Assembly: GCF_004362975.1 (NCBI RefSeq)
Contig: NZ_SNXO01000002.1
Coordinates: 1 to 64,000 of the forward strand
Reading direction: 5' to 3'
Length of the DNA stretch: 64,000 nt
Source of the DNA: Aminicella lysinilytica
GTDB lineage: Bacteria > Bacillota > Clostridia > Peptostreptococcales > Anaerovoracaceae
Shown: positions 43,138-53,650 of the stretch, piece by piece
Position numbering within the stretch: position 1 is the stretch's first letter
How the letters are laid out: every line of letters begins with the position of its first letter
Made by a program: the position numbers and the translations under genes
Notes under the pieces: model-generated
What the model was told of the DNA's origin: nothing
The model's input: only the letters and a program-made list of their open reading frames with translations
The model's database searches: none

Positions 43138-45582
43138 ATGCTAGTATCAGTTGAATGGTTGAAAGACTATGTAGATATAAATGTTCCTGTCCAGGAATTC
43201 TGCGACAGGATGATAATGTCAGGCTCTAATATTGAGACCTGCACCGAGATAGGCACCGGTATGTCCAATGTCAAACTCGGAAGAATAGATAAGATAGAAA
43301 AACACCCTGACGCAGACAAACTTGTAGTGTGCGCCATTAATGTGGGCGGAGATGAACCTCTGCAGATAGTAACAGGCGCTGACAATATTTATGTCGGGGC
43401 GTATGTTCCCGTGGCAGTACACAACAGCCGTGTACCCGGGCCTCTCCATGGACAGCCTAAGGTTGAAGGTGGAGTTAAGATAACAAAGGGGAAACTGCGC
43501 GGCGTAGTAAGTGAAGGTATGCTTTGCGGTCCGCAGGAGCTGGGATTTGATGATAAAGTTGCGCCTTTTGTTTCAAAGGATGGCATATGGCTGATCCCCG
43601 GCAACTGGGACGATCATTTAGGCGAGGACTTTGATAAGGTCTTGGAACTGGAAGACAATGTAGTCGACTTTGAAATCACCCCAAACAGGCCGGATTGCCT
43701 GGCTATGATAGGCATGGCAAGAGAGGCGGCGGCAACCTTTGGCGAAAAACTCAGGTACCCTGACACAGAGTGCCAGAAGACAGATGAAGAAGCGTCAGAC
43801 TATATTTCTGTAGAAGTCAGATCCGAATTCTGCAAGAGATATACAGCCAGAATAATCAAAGATGTTAAAATAGAACAGTCACCGTGGTGGCTACAGAAGA
43901 GGCTTATGGCAGCAGGCATGAGGCCAATCAATAACATGGTAGATATTACCAACTTCGTTATGCTTGAATATGGTCAGCCACTGCATGCTTTCGATATCAA
44001 CAGCATTGCCGGCCATCATATTATAGTGGATGTGGCCAAAGCCGGAGATACCTTCACATCACTTGATGAAGTGGAACGTAAACTTGATGATAAGATGCTT
44101 ATGATCAATGATGCAGAAAAGCCTGTAGCAATAGCAGGCGTCATGGGCGGACTCAATTCAGAAATACAGGATGACACGAATACAGTTGTTATCGAGTCGG
44201 CTAATTTTCTTGGATCCAATGTAAGAGCCACTTCCAAGAGACTTGGTTTAAGAACAGAAGCTTCAGGAAGATATGAGAAGGGCATAGATCCTAACCTGTG
44301 CGAAGCGGCTGCTGACAGAGTCTGCAAACTTGTAGAGATGCTTGGCTGCGGCAAGGTACTAAATGGCTCCGTAGATGTATATCCGTCTCCGGAAAAGGCG
44401 CCTACTGTAATGGCCAGAGTAAGCAGGATCAATAAGGTCCTTGGCACAGATATCCCAAGAGAACAGATGGAAGGATATTTCAGAAGCCTTGAGATGGAAG
44501 TCACCGGCGAGGGCGATGAAATGTATGTCACACCGCCGACCATAAGGCAGGATCTTCCGGAGGAAGTCGACTATGTTGAGGAAGTAGCCAGAATGTACGG
44601 CTATGACAATCTGCCGATGACTTTGCCGGAATGTGAGTCAAGGCCTGCATTCCCGAAAAACTGGAATATGAGAGAACTGGCAAGGCAGACCCTTTGTGGT
44701 ATGGGTGCCAACGAAATACAGACCTTCTCATTCTCCAACGGAAAGATACTTGATATGAGTGGAATAGACGAAGACTCCTGGGAAAGGAACTTCGTGGAAA
44801 TAATCAATCCTATGGGCGAGGATACAGCTTCCCTGAGAACTATACTTACGCCGGGAATGCTGGAAGTTCTGGGAAGAAATTTCTCCAGAAACATAGAAAG
44901 TGTCAGAGCTTATGAGATAGGTAAGACATTTATGAAGAATCTGATCGACCCTAAGGGCCTGCCGGATGAATCCTATGACCTTACCATAGGCTGTTACGGA
45001 GAGAATGAAGATTTCTACTCTCTTAAGGGAATGGTATGCACACTTTTAGACAGACTTGGAATCAGAGAACTGAAATTTGTTGCTGAATCCGAATACGGAG
45101 TATATCATCCGGGCAGATGCGCCAGAGTGGTCACTTCAGACACAAACGGTCAGGAAGTCGAGCTGGGAATCATGGGCGAGGTACATCCGGATGTTGCTGA
45201 GAATTTCGGCATCGATACCAGGGCATATTGCTGTGAACTGTTCTTCGACCTGATAGATGAATTATCAGATAGAGAAGTTCAGTATCACCAGCCGCCTAAA
45301 TATCCTTCAACATCGAGAGATATGGCTCTGATAGTTGACGAGGATCTTGAAATAGGTGAGATAGAAGCTCAGGTGAATGCTATGGGAATAGGTATTCTGA
45401 GAGATATCAAACTCTTCGATGTCTATAGAGGCGAACAGGTAGAGCAGGGAAAGAAGAGCGTTGCCTTCAGCCTTACATATAGAGACGATGAAAAGACTCT
45501 TACAGACGAAGAAACTGATGAAGCACATAATTCCGTAGTAGAAATGCTGAAGGAAAAATTTGGCGCCACACTGCGTGACTGA
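43138..45582 (+). CDS. pheT: Phenylalanine--tRNA ligase beta subunit
   Basis: Non-catalytic partner with editing and tRNA-binding domains, 814 residues. Order: N-terminal EMAP/tRNA-binding domain (about 40-150), B3/B4 editing domain (about 210-390), B5 (about 405-475), a class II-like core, and a C-terminal anticodon-binding FDX-ACB domain (PPKYPSTSRDMAL onward, about 718-812). Start follows AGGAGG; 12 bases after pheS. Confidence 0.96.
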   Translation: MLVSVEWLKDYVDINVPVQEFCDRMIMSGSNIETCTEIGTGMSNVKLGRIDKIEKHPDADKLVVCAINVGGDEPLQIVTGADNIYVGAYVPVAVHNSRVPGPLHGQPKVEGGVKITKGKLRGVVSEGMLCGPQELGFDDKVAPFVSKDGIWLIPGNWDDHLGEDFDKVLELEDNVVDFEITPNRPDCLAMIGMAREAAATFGEKLRYPDTECQKTDEEASDYISVEVRSEFCKRYTARIIKDVKIEQSPWWLQKRLMAAGMRPINNMVDITNFVMLEYGQPLHAFDINSIAGHHIIVDVAKAGDTFTSLDEVERKLDDKMLMINDAEKPVAIAGVMGGLNSEIQDDTNTVVIESANFLGSNVRATSKRLGLRTEASGRYEKGIDPNLCEAAADRVCKLVEMLGCGKVLNGSVDVYPSPEKAPTVMARVSRINKVLGTDIPREQMEGYFRSLEMEVTGEGDEMYVTPPTIRQDLPEEVDYVEEVARMYGYDNLPMTLPECESRPAFPKNWNMRELARQTLCGMGANEIQTFSFSNGKILDMSGIDEDSWERNFVEIINPMGEDTASLRTILTPGMLEVLGRNFSRNIESVRAYEIGKTFMKNLIDPKGLPDESYDLTIGCYGENEDFYSLKGMVCTLLDRLGIRELKFVAESEYGVYHPGRCARVVTSDTNGQEVELGIMGEVHPDVAENFGIDTRAYCCELFFDLIDELSDREVQYHQPPKYPSTSRDMALIVDEDLEIGEIEAQVNAMGIGILRDIKLFDVYRGEQVEQGKKSVAFSLTYRDDEKTLTDEETDEAHNSVVEMLKEKFGATLRD

Positions 45583-45613
45583 TGCTGCCGGAATGAAAGT
45601 TTGAGGTGAAATC

Positions 45614-46078
45614 ATGGGCGAGAAAGTTGAAGCAAAGATCTTCGGTCAGATATATACTATTACCGGGGATAAATCGAGAGAAGAAATCGAGAAAATAGGA
45701 CAGTATGTAGATGAGAAAATGCATCTGATCGCTAAGGTATCAGAAAAAGGCGGTACCACTGGTGTCGCTGTGCTTACGGCTATTAATATTACTGAAGAAT
45801 TTTTCGACCAGATGGATGAAATGGAACGTCTTAAGACGGCCAACGAACAACTGGAGAAAGACTCGGCCCATTACATCAAACTCTGGGAAGATTCCAAGAA
45901 AAACTTCATGCAGTCCAAGGATAACATGGATAAACTTAAGGAACAGGGTAGGCAGGAGAACGCCAAGTTTAAAGAACTGGAAGATAAATGCAGTGAGTAT
46001 GAAAACGCTATATTCGATCTTCAGATGGAAAATGTGCAATTAAAGAGCGAATTGGAGAAGAACAGAAACAACAGATAA
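45614..46078 (+). CDS. zapA: Cell division protein ZapA
   Basis: FtsZ-bundling protein, 154 residues. The N-terminal beta-hairpin KIFGQIYTITGDKSREEI is the ZapA signature, followed by a long coiled coil (about 70-154) that is longer than in E. coli ZapA. Start after GAGGTG. Between pheT and mutS2, the common order in Firmicutes. Confidence 0.92.
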   Translation: MGEKVEAKIFGQIYTITGDKSREEIEKIGQYVDEKMHLIAKVSEKGGTTGVAVLTAINITEEFFDQMDEMERLKTANEQLEKDSAHYIKLWEDSKKNFMQSKDNMDKLKEQGRQENAKFKELEDKCSEYENAIFDLQMENVQLKSELEKNRNNR

Positions 46079-46094
46079 CGGGCAAGGAAACTTT

Positions 46095-48479
46095 ATGAAC
46101 AAAAGGGCTATTGAAGTACTGGAATACAATAAAATAATCGAACTTTTGATGGAACAGGCCGGCTGTGAGATGTCAAGGCAGATCGCAGCTGACCTTAAGC
46201 CCGGAACTGATATAAGGGACATTACAGAAGAGCTGAGGTCAACTACAGAAGCGGTTGACCTTATTGTGCATAAGGGAGCGTTGCCTACAGAAGGACTTTA
46301 TGATATCAGATCAGCCGTAGGTCTGGCCCGAAAGGGCGGGTGTCTGACGCCCAAGCAATTGTTGCAGATACATTTCGATCTGGCAATAGCCGGACGGACG
46401 GTCAGCTACCTGAAAAACGATGTGCCTCCTATGCCGTTGCTTATGTCACTTGCGGAACTTATAGTTCCCCATCCGAGGCTGGAAGAAGAAATAGACCGAT
46501 GCATACTTTCAGAGGATGAGATTGCAGATAATGCATCATCGCAGCTGAGAAGCATCAGGCGAGGCATACTCAGACAGAATGAAACAATCAGGAACAGACT
46601 GAGTCAGATGGTAAACAGTTCCAATAACAGGACTTATCTGCAGGATGCCATAGTGACTATGAGAGACGGCAGATACGTGATCCCTGTTAAACAGGAGCAT
46701 AGGGCACATTTCCCGGGCATAGTACATGACCAGTCCAAGGCGGGAGCCACGCTGTTTATCGAGCCGCAGGTCATTGTGAACATGAACAATGAACTCAGAG
46801 AACTGGAGCTTGCAGAACAGGCAGAAATTGCCAAGATACTGCAGGACCTTTCCGATCAGGTCGGAGAGTGCTATCACGATCTGATAAATAATCAGGATAT
46901 ACTCATCAAACTGGATTTCGCTATGGCGAAAGGTAAACTGTCCCAGAAGATGAAAGGCGAGGCGCCGATCATCGATGAGGCTGGAGTCCTGATCATCAGA
47001 GAAGGCAGACATCCTTTGCTGAAGGTGAAGAAAGTCGTGCCCATAAACGTTGCCATAGGAAAAGAATACAGGACATTGGTAGTAACAGGGCCGAATACAG
47101 GAGGCAAGACCGTAACTCTGAAGACTATAGGACTTTTGTCTATGATGGCTCAGAGCGGCCTGCACATACCGGCCTCATCAGAAAGCAGGATACCCATATA
47201 CAAGGATATCTTTGCTGACATAGGAGATGAACAGAGCATAGAGCAGAGCCTGTCGACATTTTCTTCACATATGAAAAATATAGTGGAAATAGTTGAGAAA
47301 GCTGACGAAGACTCACTGGTGCTATTAGACGAGCTGGGAGCCGGAACAGACCCTACCGAAGGAGCCGCCCTGGCTATATCAATACTGGAGAAACTTTTGT
47401 GCAAGCACGTCACCACCGTGGCAACGACCCATTACACCGAAATCAAAAAGTACGCTTTGTCCACCGACGGCGTGGAAAACGCTTCAATGGAATTCGATGT
47501 TGAGACCCTGAGCCCAACCTACAGATTGTCTATAGGGTTGCCGGGGAAATCCAACGCCTTCGAAATATCCAGAAAGCTTGGCCTTGAAGATGATATAATC
47601 GACAGGGCAGGCCAGTTGATAGAGCGTGGGGATATAGAATTTGAAGATGTCATATCTGCCATTGACGAGGACAAAAAGAAGGCTGAGGCTGAGCGTATGG
47701 AGGCTGCAGCATTGAAGCTGGCCATGGAGAAACAGCAGGATGAACTGCAGAGGCAGGCTGAGGACTTTAAGAAACAAAAGGCGAAGCTTATGGCTGATGC
47801 CAGGGAAGAGGCCAGAGATATGCTCAGAGATGCCAGAGAAACGGCCGATCAGGTCCAGAAGGAACTGAAAGCCCTTTCGAAAATGGATAGTCTGGGAGCC
47901 AGAAACAAGGGATTCGACAGAAGCAGGCGCAGGCTGAAAGAAAGCGAAGGCAAGTATGCGGAGCGAATTATCAAGCAGGTAAATAATAATCCTGTCAGCG
48001 CTTCTGAACTGTCAGTCGGAGACCGTGTCAAGGTTCTGTCGCTGGATCAGAATGGAGAGATACTGACATTGCCAGATGATAAAGGAGACCTTACGGTGCA
48101 GGTGGGGATCATGAAGGCCAGTGTAAATCTGGATGATCTGGTCCTGATAAACGACGGTAAGGAAGCTGCCAAGGCCAAGCGCAAGGCGAAGACAAGTTAT
48201 GGCAGTATGATGAAATACAAGACACAATCAGTTTCCGCTTCAGTAAACGTCAGAGGAGATAATCTGGACGACGCGAAAATGGATGTAGGAAAGTATCTGG
48301 ATGATGCGTATATAGCAGGACTTAAGGAGGTAACCGTAATCCACGGAAGGGGAGAAGGTATACTGAAAGAAGGACTGAGAAAATATTTTAAAACAAATAA
48401 GCATGTTGCGTCATTTCGCGCTGGGAATTATAATGAAGGAGGCGATGGCGTGACCATCGTCAAGCTCAAGTCGGAATAG
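46095..48479 (+). CDS. mutS2: MutS2 ATPase/endonuclease with Smr domain
   Basis: Protein of 794 residues. Clamp and lever helices first, then the ABC-type ATPase: Walker A GPNTGGKTVTLK (about 334-345), LLDELGAGTDPTEGA (Walker B). A long coiled coil (about 510-630), then a KOW-like part and the C-terminal Smr nuclease domain with HGRGEG. The family acts in rescue of collided ribosomes and in suppressing recombination. Start weakly sited (AAGGAAAC). Confidence 0.95.
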   Translation: MNKRAIEVLEYNKIIELLMEQAGCEMSRQIAADLKPGTDIRDITEELRSTTEAVDLIVHKGALPTEGLYDIRSAVGLARKGGCLTPKQLLQIHFDLAIAGRTVSYLKNDVPPMPLLMSLAELIVPHPRLEEEIDRCILSEDEIADNASSQLRSIRRGILRQNETIRNRLSQMVNSSNNRTYLQDAIVTMRDGRYVIPVKQEHRAHFPGIVHDQSKAGATLFIEPQVIVNMNNELRELELAEQAEIAKILQDLSDQVGECYHDLINNQDILIKLDFAMAKGKLSQKMKGEAPIIDEAGVLIIREGRHPLLKVKKVVPINVAIGKEYRTLVVTGPNTGGKTVTLKTIGLLSMMAQSGLHIPASSESRIPIYKDIFADIGDEQSIEQSLSTFSSHMKNIVEIVEKADEDSLVLLDELGAGTDPTEGAALAISILEKLLCKHVTTVATTHYTEIKKYALSTDGVENASMEFDVETLSPTYRLSIGLPGKSNAFEISRKLGLEDDIIDRAGQLIERGDIEFEDVISAIDEDKKKAEAERMEAAALKLAMEKQQDELQRQAEDFKKQKAKLMADAREEARDMLRDARETADQVQKELKALSKMDSLGARNKGFDRSRRRLKESEGKYAERIIKQVNNNPVSASELSVGDRVKVLSLDQNGEILTLPDDKGDLTVQVGIMKASVNLDDLVLINDGKEAAKAKRKAKTSYGSMMKYKTQSVSASVNVRGDNLDDAKMDVGKYLDDAYIAGLKEVTVIHGRGEGILKEGLRKYFKTNKHVASFRAGNYNEGGDGVTIVKLKSE

Positions 48480-48488
48480 GAGAAAAAG

Positions 48489-50207
48489 ATGAAAAATTAT
48501 AAGGAAGAAATAGCGAAGGCAATTGCCGGAAATTTGCCGGATATGGAGCTTTCTGAAATTGAGGAAGCCATAGAAATACCACAGGACAGCACCATGGGAG
48601 ATTATGCGTTCCCATGCTTCAAGCTGGCTAAGATCATGCGTAAGGCACCGCCGCTTATAGCCAAGGGCATAGCGGAAGACATCGCAGGCAACCCTTTGTT
48701 CGAAAAGGTAGAACAGGTGAAAGCCTATGTGAATATGTTTATTTCCAAGGAAGAATATACTGAGAGCGTAATGGAAGAAGCCATTGATGAAGATAACTTC
48801 GGAAAGACGGATCTTGGACATGACAGGACTGTCATAGTAGAGTATTCATCGCCTAACATAGCCAAGCCATTCCATATTGGACATATCAGAAGTACAGTAA
48901 TCGGTAATTCCCTTTACAAGATTTACGACGCCCTTGGATTCAAGGTAGTGAGACTTAATCATATAGGAGATTACGGTACACAGTTTGGTAAGATGATCTG
49001 CGCTTACAGACATTGGGGAAACAAGGAAGATGTGGTAAGAGAACCTATCACAACGCTTCTGGGATATTATACTAAGTTCCATGTAGAGGTGGAAAGCCAT
49101 CCGGAGTTGGATGATGAAGCCAGAGAGGCATTCACTAAGCTGGAGCACGGCGAGAAGGAAGAGGTCGAACTCTGGAAGTGGTTCAGAGAAGAATCTTTGA
49201 AGGAATTCAAACGCGTGTATGACATGCTGGATATACAGTTCGATGATTTCGATGGGGAGAGTTTCTATTCAGATAAGATGCAGTGCTTCATCGATGAGCT
49301 TAAGGACAAGGGCATACTTAAGAAGTCAGAAGGCGCTCAGATCGTAGATCTTTCGGAATTCGATCTGCCGCCGGCATTGATAACCAAATCGGACGGTTCT
49401 ACGCTTTACTGCACCCGTGACATAGCTACTGCAGTTTACAGGAAAGAACACTACGATTTCTACAAGAATATTTATGTTGTAGCATCTCAGCAGAACCTGT
49501 ATTTCCAGCAGTGGATGAAGGTAGTACAGCTCCTGGGATATGATTGGGTCAAGGATTGCGTCCATGTCCCATTCGGACTTGTCAGTCTGGAAGAAGGCAC
49601 CATGTCCACAAGACACGGAAGAGTCGTATTCCTGGAAGATGTACTCAATAAGGCTGTGGAAAAGACCAAGGAAATAATCCAGGAGAAGAATCCTGGTGCT
49701 GATCCTGAGACTATCGACGATGTGGCTAAGGAAGTCGGCATCGGAGCAGTGGTATTCCAGGAACTTTCAAATAATAAAATCAAGGATTATGTGTTCAAGT
49801 GGGACAAGGTCCTGAACTTTGACGGTGAAACAGGTCCGTACGTTCAGTACACACACGCCCGTTGCGCAAGCGTTATACGTAAGGCTGGCAAGGATGTAGT
49901 GGCAAAGGCTGAGAAACTGGATATCGATTACAGTTATTTGAAGAGTGACAGCGCTTTCGAACTGATCAAGCTTCTCCATGCGTTCCCTGGCGTTGTAGTT
50001 GAAGCCGGAGAAAAATATGAGCCATCTATCGTGACTCGACACGTGATCGATATAGCTCAGGCATATAACCGCTTCTATCACGACGAGCACATTCTTACAG
50101 AAAACGAAGACGAGAAAACAGCTAAAGTGGCTTTGACACTGGCAGCTAAGAACGGTATCAAGAACGGCCTGGCCCTCTTGGGGATCAAGTCACCTGACCG
50201 CATGTAA
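48489..50207 (+). CDS. argS: Arginine--tRNA ligase
   Basis: Class I synthetase of 572 residues. N-terminal additional domain, then HIGH in KPFHIGHIRSTVIG (about 128-141), the KMSKS counterpart EGTMSTRHGR (about 370-379) and the DALR-type anticodon domain at the C-terminus. Start follows AGGAGAAA, nine bases after mutS2. Confidence 0.97.
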   Translation: MKNYKEEIAKAIAGNLPDMELSEIEEAIEIPQDSTMGDYAFPCFKLAKIMRKAPPLIAKGIAEDIAGNPLFEKVEQVKAYVNMFISKEEYTESVMEEAIDEDNFGKTDLGHDRTVIVEYSSPNIAKPFHIGHIRSTVIGNSLYKIYDALGFKVVRLNHIGDYGTQFGKMICAYRHWGNKEDVVREPITTLLGYYTKFHVEVESHPELDDEAREAFTKLEHGEKEEVELWKWFREESLKEFKRVYDMLDIQFDDFDGESFYSDKMQCFIDELKDKGILKKSEGAQIVDLSEFDLPPALITKSDGSTLYCTRDIATAVYRKEHYDFYKNIYVVASQQNLYFQQWMKVVQLLGYDWVKDCVHVPFGLVSLEEGTMSTRHGRVVFLEDVLNKAVEKTKEIIQEKNPGADPETIDDVAKEVGIGAVVFQELSNNKIKDYVFKWDKVLNFDGETGPYVQYTHARCASVIRKAGKDVVAKAEKLDIDYSYLKSDSAFELIKLLHAFPGVVVEAGEKYEPSIVTRHVIDIAQAYNRFYHDEHILTENEDEKTAKVALTLAAKNGIKNGLALLGIKSPDRM

Positions 50208-50231
50208 TAAAGAGTATAGGAATCAGAGTTT

Positions 50232-51104
50232 ATGAGATACGAAGGAGACATATACAGACCTCCAAGCGAGGCCTACAGCCTGCTATTACAGGTAACTATA
50301 GGATGTTCACACAATAAGTGTACATTTTGCAGTATGTTCAAGGACAAGCGCTTCAGAGTCAGGAATGTCTCTGAAGTCATAGAGGACCTTGAAGACGCCA
50401 GGCGTAGTTACAGCAGAGTCGAGAGGATATTCCTCTGCGATGGCGATGCTCTGTGCCTGGCCAATAGCAAGTTGGCAGTGATATTAGACAAAATCAGAGA
50501 ACTATTTCCGGAATGCCTGCGCGTCAACGTCTACGGCAATGCCAAGGACGTTCTCCACAAGACACCGGAAGAATTGAAAGAACTCCACGAGAAAGGTGTT
50601 CAGATGATTTACCTTGGGGCTGAATCGGGAGATCCTAAGGTACTTGAAGCTATACATAAAGGTGTAGATCCCGAGGAACTCATAGAGGCTGTGCAGAAAG
50701 TTGAAGCCTCCGGCATCCAGACCTCAGTGACATTTATCTCAGGCCTGGCAGGCAAGGCTGGCTGGCGTGACCATGCCATTGAAAGCGGGAAAATGATCAG
50801 CCGTATGAATGCGTCATATGTGGCGCTGCTGACACTGATGCTTGACCCGAGGGCGCCTATATACGACCAGATACAAAAAGGCCAGCTGGAGCTTTTGTCC
50901 CCGGAGGAAGTAATTGCAGAGACTTACCTTTTGTTAGAAAACGCGAACCCAAGCAAAACCTGCGTCTTCAGGAGTAATCATGCGTCAAACTATCTGTCGC
51001 TGAAGGGCAATCTTCCTGAGGATAAGGAAGTTATGCTGGCTAAACTAAAGAGGGCTATGGAAGACAGCGGAATGTTGAAGGATGAAAGGTTCAGGATGCT
51101 ATAA
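50232..51104 (+). CDS. Radical SAM protein (COG1032-like)
   Basis: Radical SAM enzyme of 290 residues. The cluster-binding cysteines are in GCSHNKCTFCSMF (about 25-37), spaced C-x4-C-x2-C, one residue wider than the classic pattern but usual for this subfamily. IYLGAESGDPKVLEAIHKG is the SAM-binding beta strand region. Its stop overlaps the start of a second radical SAM gene by one base, so the pair is coupled. Reaction not known. Confidence 0.82.
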   Translation: MRYEGDIYRPPSEAYSLLLQVTIGCSHNKCTFCSMFKDKRFRVRNVSEVIEDLEDARRSYSRVERIFLCDGDALCLANSKLAVILDKIRELFPECLRVNVYGNAKDVLHKTPEELKELHEKGVQMIYLGAESGDPKVLEAIHKGVDPEELIEAVQKVEASGIQTSVTFISGLAGKAGWRDHAIESGKMISRMNASYVALLTLMLDPRAPIYDQIQKGQLELLSPEEVIAETYLLLENANPSKTCVFRSNHASNYLSLKGNLPEDKEVMLAKLKRAMEDSGMLKDERFRML

Positions 51105-52615
51105 TGAAAATATTGCTGACTACATTGAACAGTAAATATGTCCATTCGAATCTGGCTCTTAAATATCTCTACAGCGTAGTAGCCGAATCCCAGCTTGATG
51201 TGGAACTTAAGGAGTTTACCATCAACAACGAGAAGGACTACGTTTATGGTGAGATAATGAGAGGCGGATATGATTTAGTATGCGTTTCATGCTATATATG
51301 GAACATAGAGCAGATTAAAGAATTATGCACCGACTTGAAAAAGGCAGATCCCCATATGAAATTCATGTTAGGCGGACCGGAAGTATCCTATGACAGCACT
51401 AATTTTATGAAAGAAAATCCCTGGGTCGATTATATAATCAGAGGTGAAGGGGAGTATCCTTTCTTCCAGTTCTGTAAATGTCTGGCTGTGGGAAATACAG
51501 ATCCTTCACTGGTGAGTAATCTGACTTACAGATTGAAGGGCAATATTGTGGAAAACCCTATTGCGACTCTTCCGGTAATGGATAAACTGCCGTTCCCGTA
51601 TAATTTTCTGGAAGTCGAGCAGGACAAGGTAATATATTATGAATCATCGAGAGGCTGTCCTTTCAGATGCTCATATTGTTTATCATCACTGGAGGTAACC
51701 GTGAGAAGATTGCCTCTCGAACGCGTGAGACGCGACATAGGCTACCTTTTGTACAAGGATGTCAAGCAGGTGAAATTCGTCGACCGTACCTTCAATTACG
51801 ACCGTCAGAGAGCCAATGACATATGGAAGTACATCATAGACAAAGATAACGGCAAGACCAATTTTCATTTCGAGATCTGCGGAGATATGCTTGACAGCGA
51901 TGCCTTCCGGATATTGTCGAAAGCACGCAAAGGTTTATTTCAGTTTGAGATCGGCGTCCAGACGGCCAACCCTTATTCACTGCAGGCAGTTGAGAGAGAA
52001 ACGGATATCAATCCTATTCTTTATAATGTGAGAAAACTTATGGATATGGGGAACATCCATGTCCATGTAGATCTTATAGCCGGATTGCCTTATGAAGATT
52101 ACAAATCCTTCGGCAGGTCCTTTGACAAAGTTTATGGGGCCGGAGCCGACAATCTTCAGTTAGGATTTTTGAAGCTTCTTAAAGGAACGAGAATCAGGCA
52201 GGAGGCCGGGGAGTATCATTATAAATTCAGAAACAAGGCTCCTTACGAGTTGATTTCTAACGATTTCATGTCGTCATTGGATCTGGTCAAACTGAAAATG
52301 GTAGAAAACGTACTGGAACTTTATCATAACAGAGGCGGATTCGACAGGGCTACAGAATACATGATAGAACGCATGGAACTTACACCTTTCGGCTTCTATG
52401 AGAGGCTGGCAGACTTCTACTATTCCAAGGATTATCAGCACGCATACCACAGCAAAGAGGACCTATACAGGATAATATACAAATTTTCCATGAGACAGGA
52501 AGCAAGGTTCAGCGGCATTTCACTGGCAGCCAAAGAACTTCTGGAAAGAGATATGGCGGAGACTATGAACGAGGATTCCGTCAAAAGATTCAATAGAAAA
52601 GGTTGGAATATTTAA
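51104..52615 (+). CDS. B12-binding-domain radical SAM protein (DUF4080 type)
   Basis: Protein of 503 residues. N-terminal cobalamin-binding-like Rossmann domain (MKILLTTLNSKYVHSNLALKYL, later LGGPEVSYD and IIRGEGEYPF), then the radical SAM core with SSRGCPFRCSYCLSS (C-x3-C-x2-C, about 183-197), then a C-terminal DUF4080-like part. Such enzymes often methylate or rearrange unreactive carbons, but this group has no assigned substrate. It overlaps its neighbours on both sides by one base. Confidence 0.83.
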   Translation: MKILLTTLNSKYVHSNLALKYLYSVVAESQLDVELKEFTINNEKDYVYGEIMRGGYDLVCVSCYIWNIEQIKELCTDLKKADPHMKFMLGGPEVSYDSTNFMKENPWVDYIIRGEGEYPFFQFCKCLAVGNTDPSLVSNLTYRLKGNIVENPIATLPVMDKLPFPYNFLEVEQDKVIYYESSRGCPFRCSYCLSSLEVTVRRLPLERVRRDIGYLLYKDVKQVKFVDRTFNYDRQRANDIWKYIIDKDNGKTNFHFEICGDMLDSDAFRILSKARKGLFQFEIGVQTANPYSLQAVERETDINPILYNVRKLMDMGNIHVHVDLIAGLPYEDYKSFGRSFDKVYGAGADNLQLGFLKLLKGTRIRQEAGEYHYKFRNKAPYELISNDFMSSLDLVKLKMVENVLELYHNRGGFDRATEYMIERMELTPFGFYERLADFYYSKDYQHAYHSKEDLYRIIYKFSMRQEARFSGISLAAKELLERDMAETMNEDSVKRFNRKGWNI

Positions 52616-53637
52616 TGAGTGAAAATGAGAGATTAAACGACAGGATCGGAGAGTATCTGATTCCCAGGGTAGATGAGTATGTGTTCGATGAACTGTCGGA
52701 CAATTACCTGGCGAAAGCAGGTATAACGGACATACTGAAAGACGTGCCTATTCCCATCAAGAAGACGGAAATGACAGGCCTTACGACTTTGACAATAGCG
52801 AAAAACATGGCCTGCATAATCGGCTGTGATATCAATTTTAAATATCGTGATAATTATATAGAGTACATCAAGCGCACGTTTTCGGCGGAGTTTGCCAAGC
52901 CCCTCATAAGCGAGGGTGTAGACGAGGCTGCCTCGGACAATTATGAAGGGGCCTGCGTTTTGTTCAGGGCGGCCATGCTCATAGATCCTGACGCAAAGAA
53001 CGCCTATTTCTGTTACGGCCGCGCCTGCAAAGACGCCTATGAAAATGGTGAAGGCGAGGAATACATCGGCAGGTTCAAAGCAGAGTCATTGGAAGCCTTC
53101 GAGCAGACTACGCTTAAGGATCCGAGTTTTGACATGGGATTTTACTTCCTCGGTTTTGCATACGTTAATCTGGGGCTGTATATAAAAGCAAAACTGACCT
53201 GGGATGACTTCATGAAGCTGTCCAAGGAAGCGGATCTGCGTGACGAGGTAGGGCAGTTCCTGGATAAACTGGTTGAGCCATGCAAGATCGAAGAGGGCTA
53301 TAACGATGTCCTCAGCGGAAGATTCCAGCAGGGAGTGGACATACTGAGCCCATATGAGTCCGATGATCGTTTCAATACCTGGTGGCCGCTGTGGTACTAC
53401 TTAGGTTGCGCTTACAAAGGCCTGGAGGATGCTGACGAGGCTGAGAAACACTTCCTGAAAGCCCTGCAGTTCTCACCGAGCAATGTAGACTCTATGAAGG
53501 AACTTGTGGAACTATATAAGGCTCTTGGCAATGATGATAAGGCTGAAAAATATAGCAATAAAATTGATCTGGTCATGTCCAATGCCGCCTTAGACAGGGA
53601 AGAGAAAAAGGCTGCTGAAATGCCTGGTCTGTCGTGA
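52615..53637 (+). CDS. TPR-repeat protein of unknown function
   Basis: Soluble protein of 340 residues, no signal peptide. The middle and end hold TPR-like repeats (AAMLIDPDAKNAYFCYGRA, LKDPSFDMGFYFLGFAY, FLKALQFSPSNVDSMKELV). The N-terminal 90 residues do not match a family that I know. ATG 52615 overlaps the stop of the B12 radical SAM gene. I infer that it is a scaffold or partner of the two radical SAM proteins. Confidence 0.7.
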   Translation: MSENERLNDRIGEYLIPRVDEYVFDELSDNYLAKAGITDILKDVPIPIKKTEMTGLTTLTIAKNMACIIGCDINFKYRDNYIEYIKRTFSAEFAKPLISEGVDEAASDNYEGACVLFRAAMLIDPDAKNAYFCYGRACKDAYENGEGEEYIGRFKAESLEAFEQTTLKDPSFDMGFYFLGFAYVNLGLYIKAKLTWDDFMKLSKEADLRDEVGQFLDKLVEPCKIEEGYNDVLSGRFQQGVDILSPYESDDRFNTWWPLWYYLGCAYKGLEDADEAEKHFLKALQFSPSNVDSMKELVELYKALGNDDKAEKYSNKIDLVMSNAALDREEKKAAEMPGLS

Positions 53638-53650
53638 TAAAGGTGGACAG

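Noticed and set aside
46536-47165. Minus-strand open frame opposite mutS2
   Set aside because: Antisense to conserved ATPase motifs; no coding signals.
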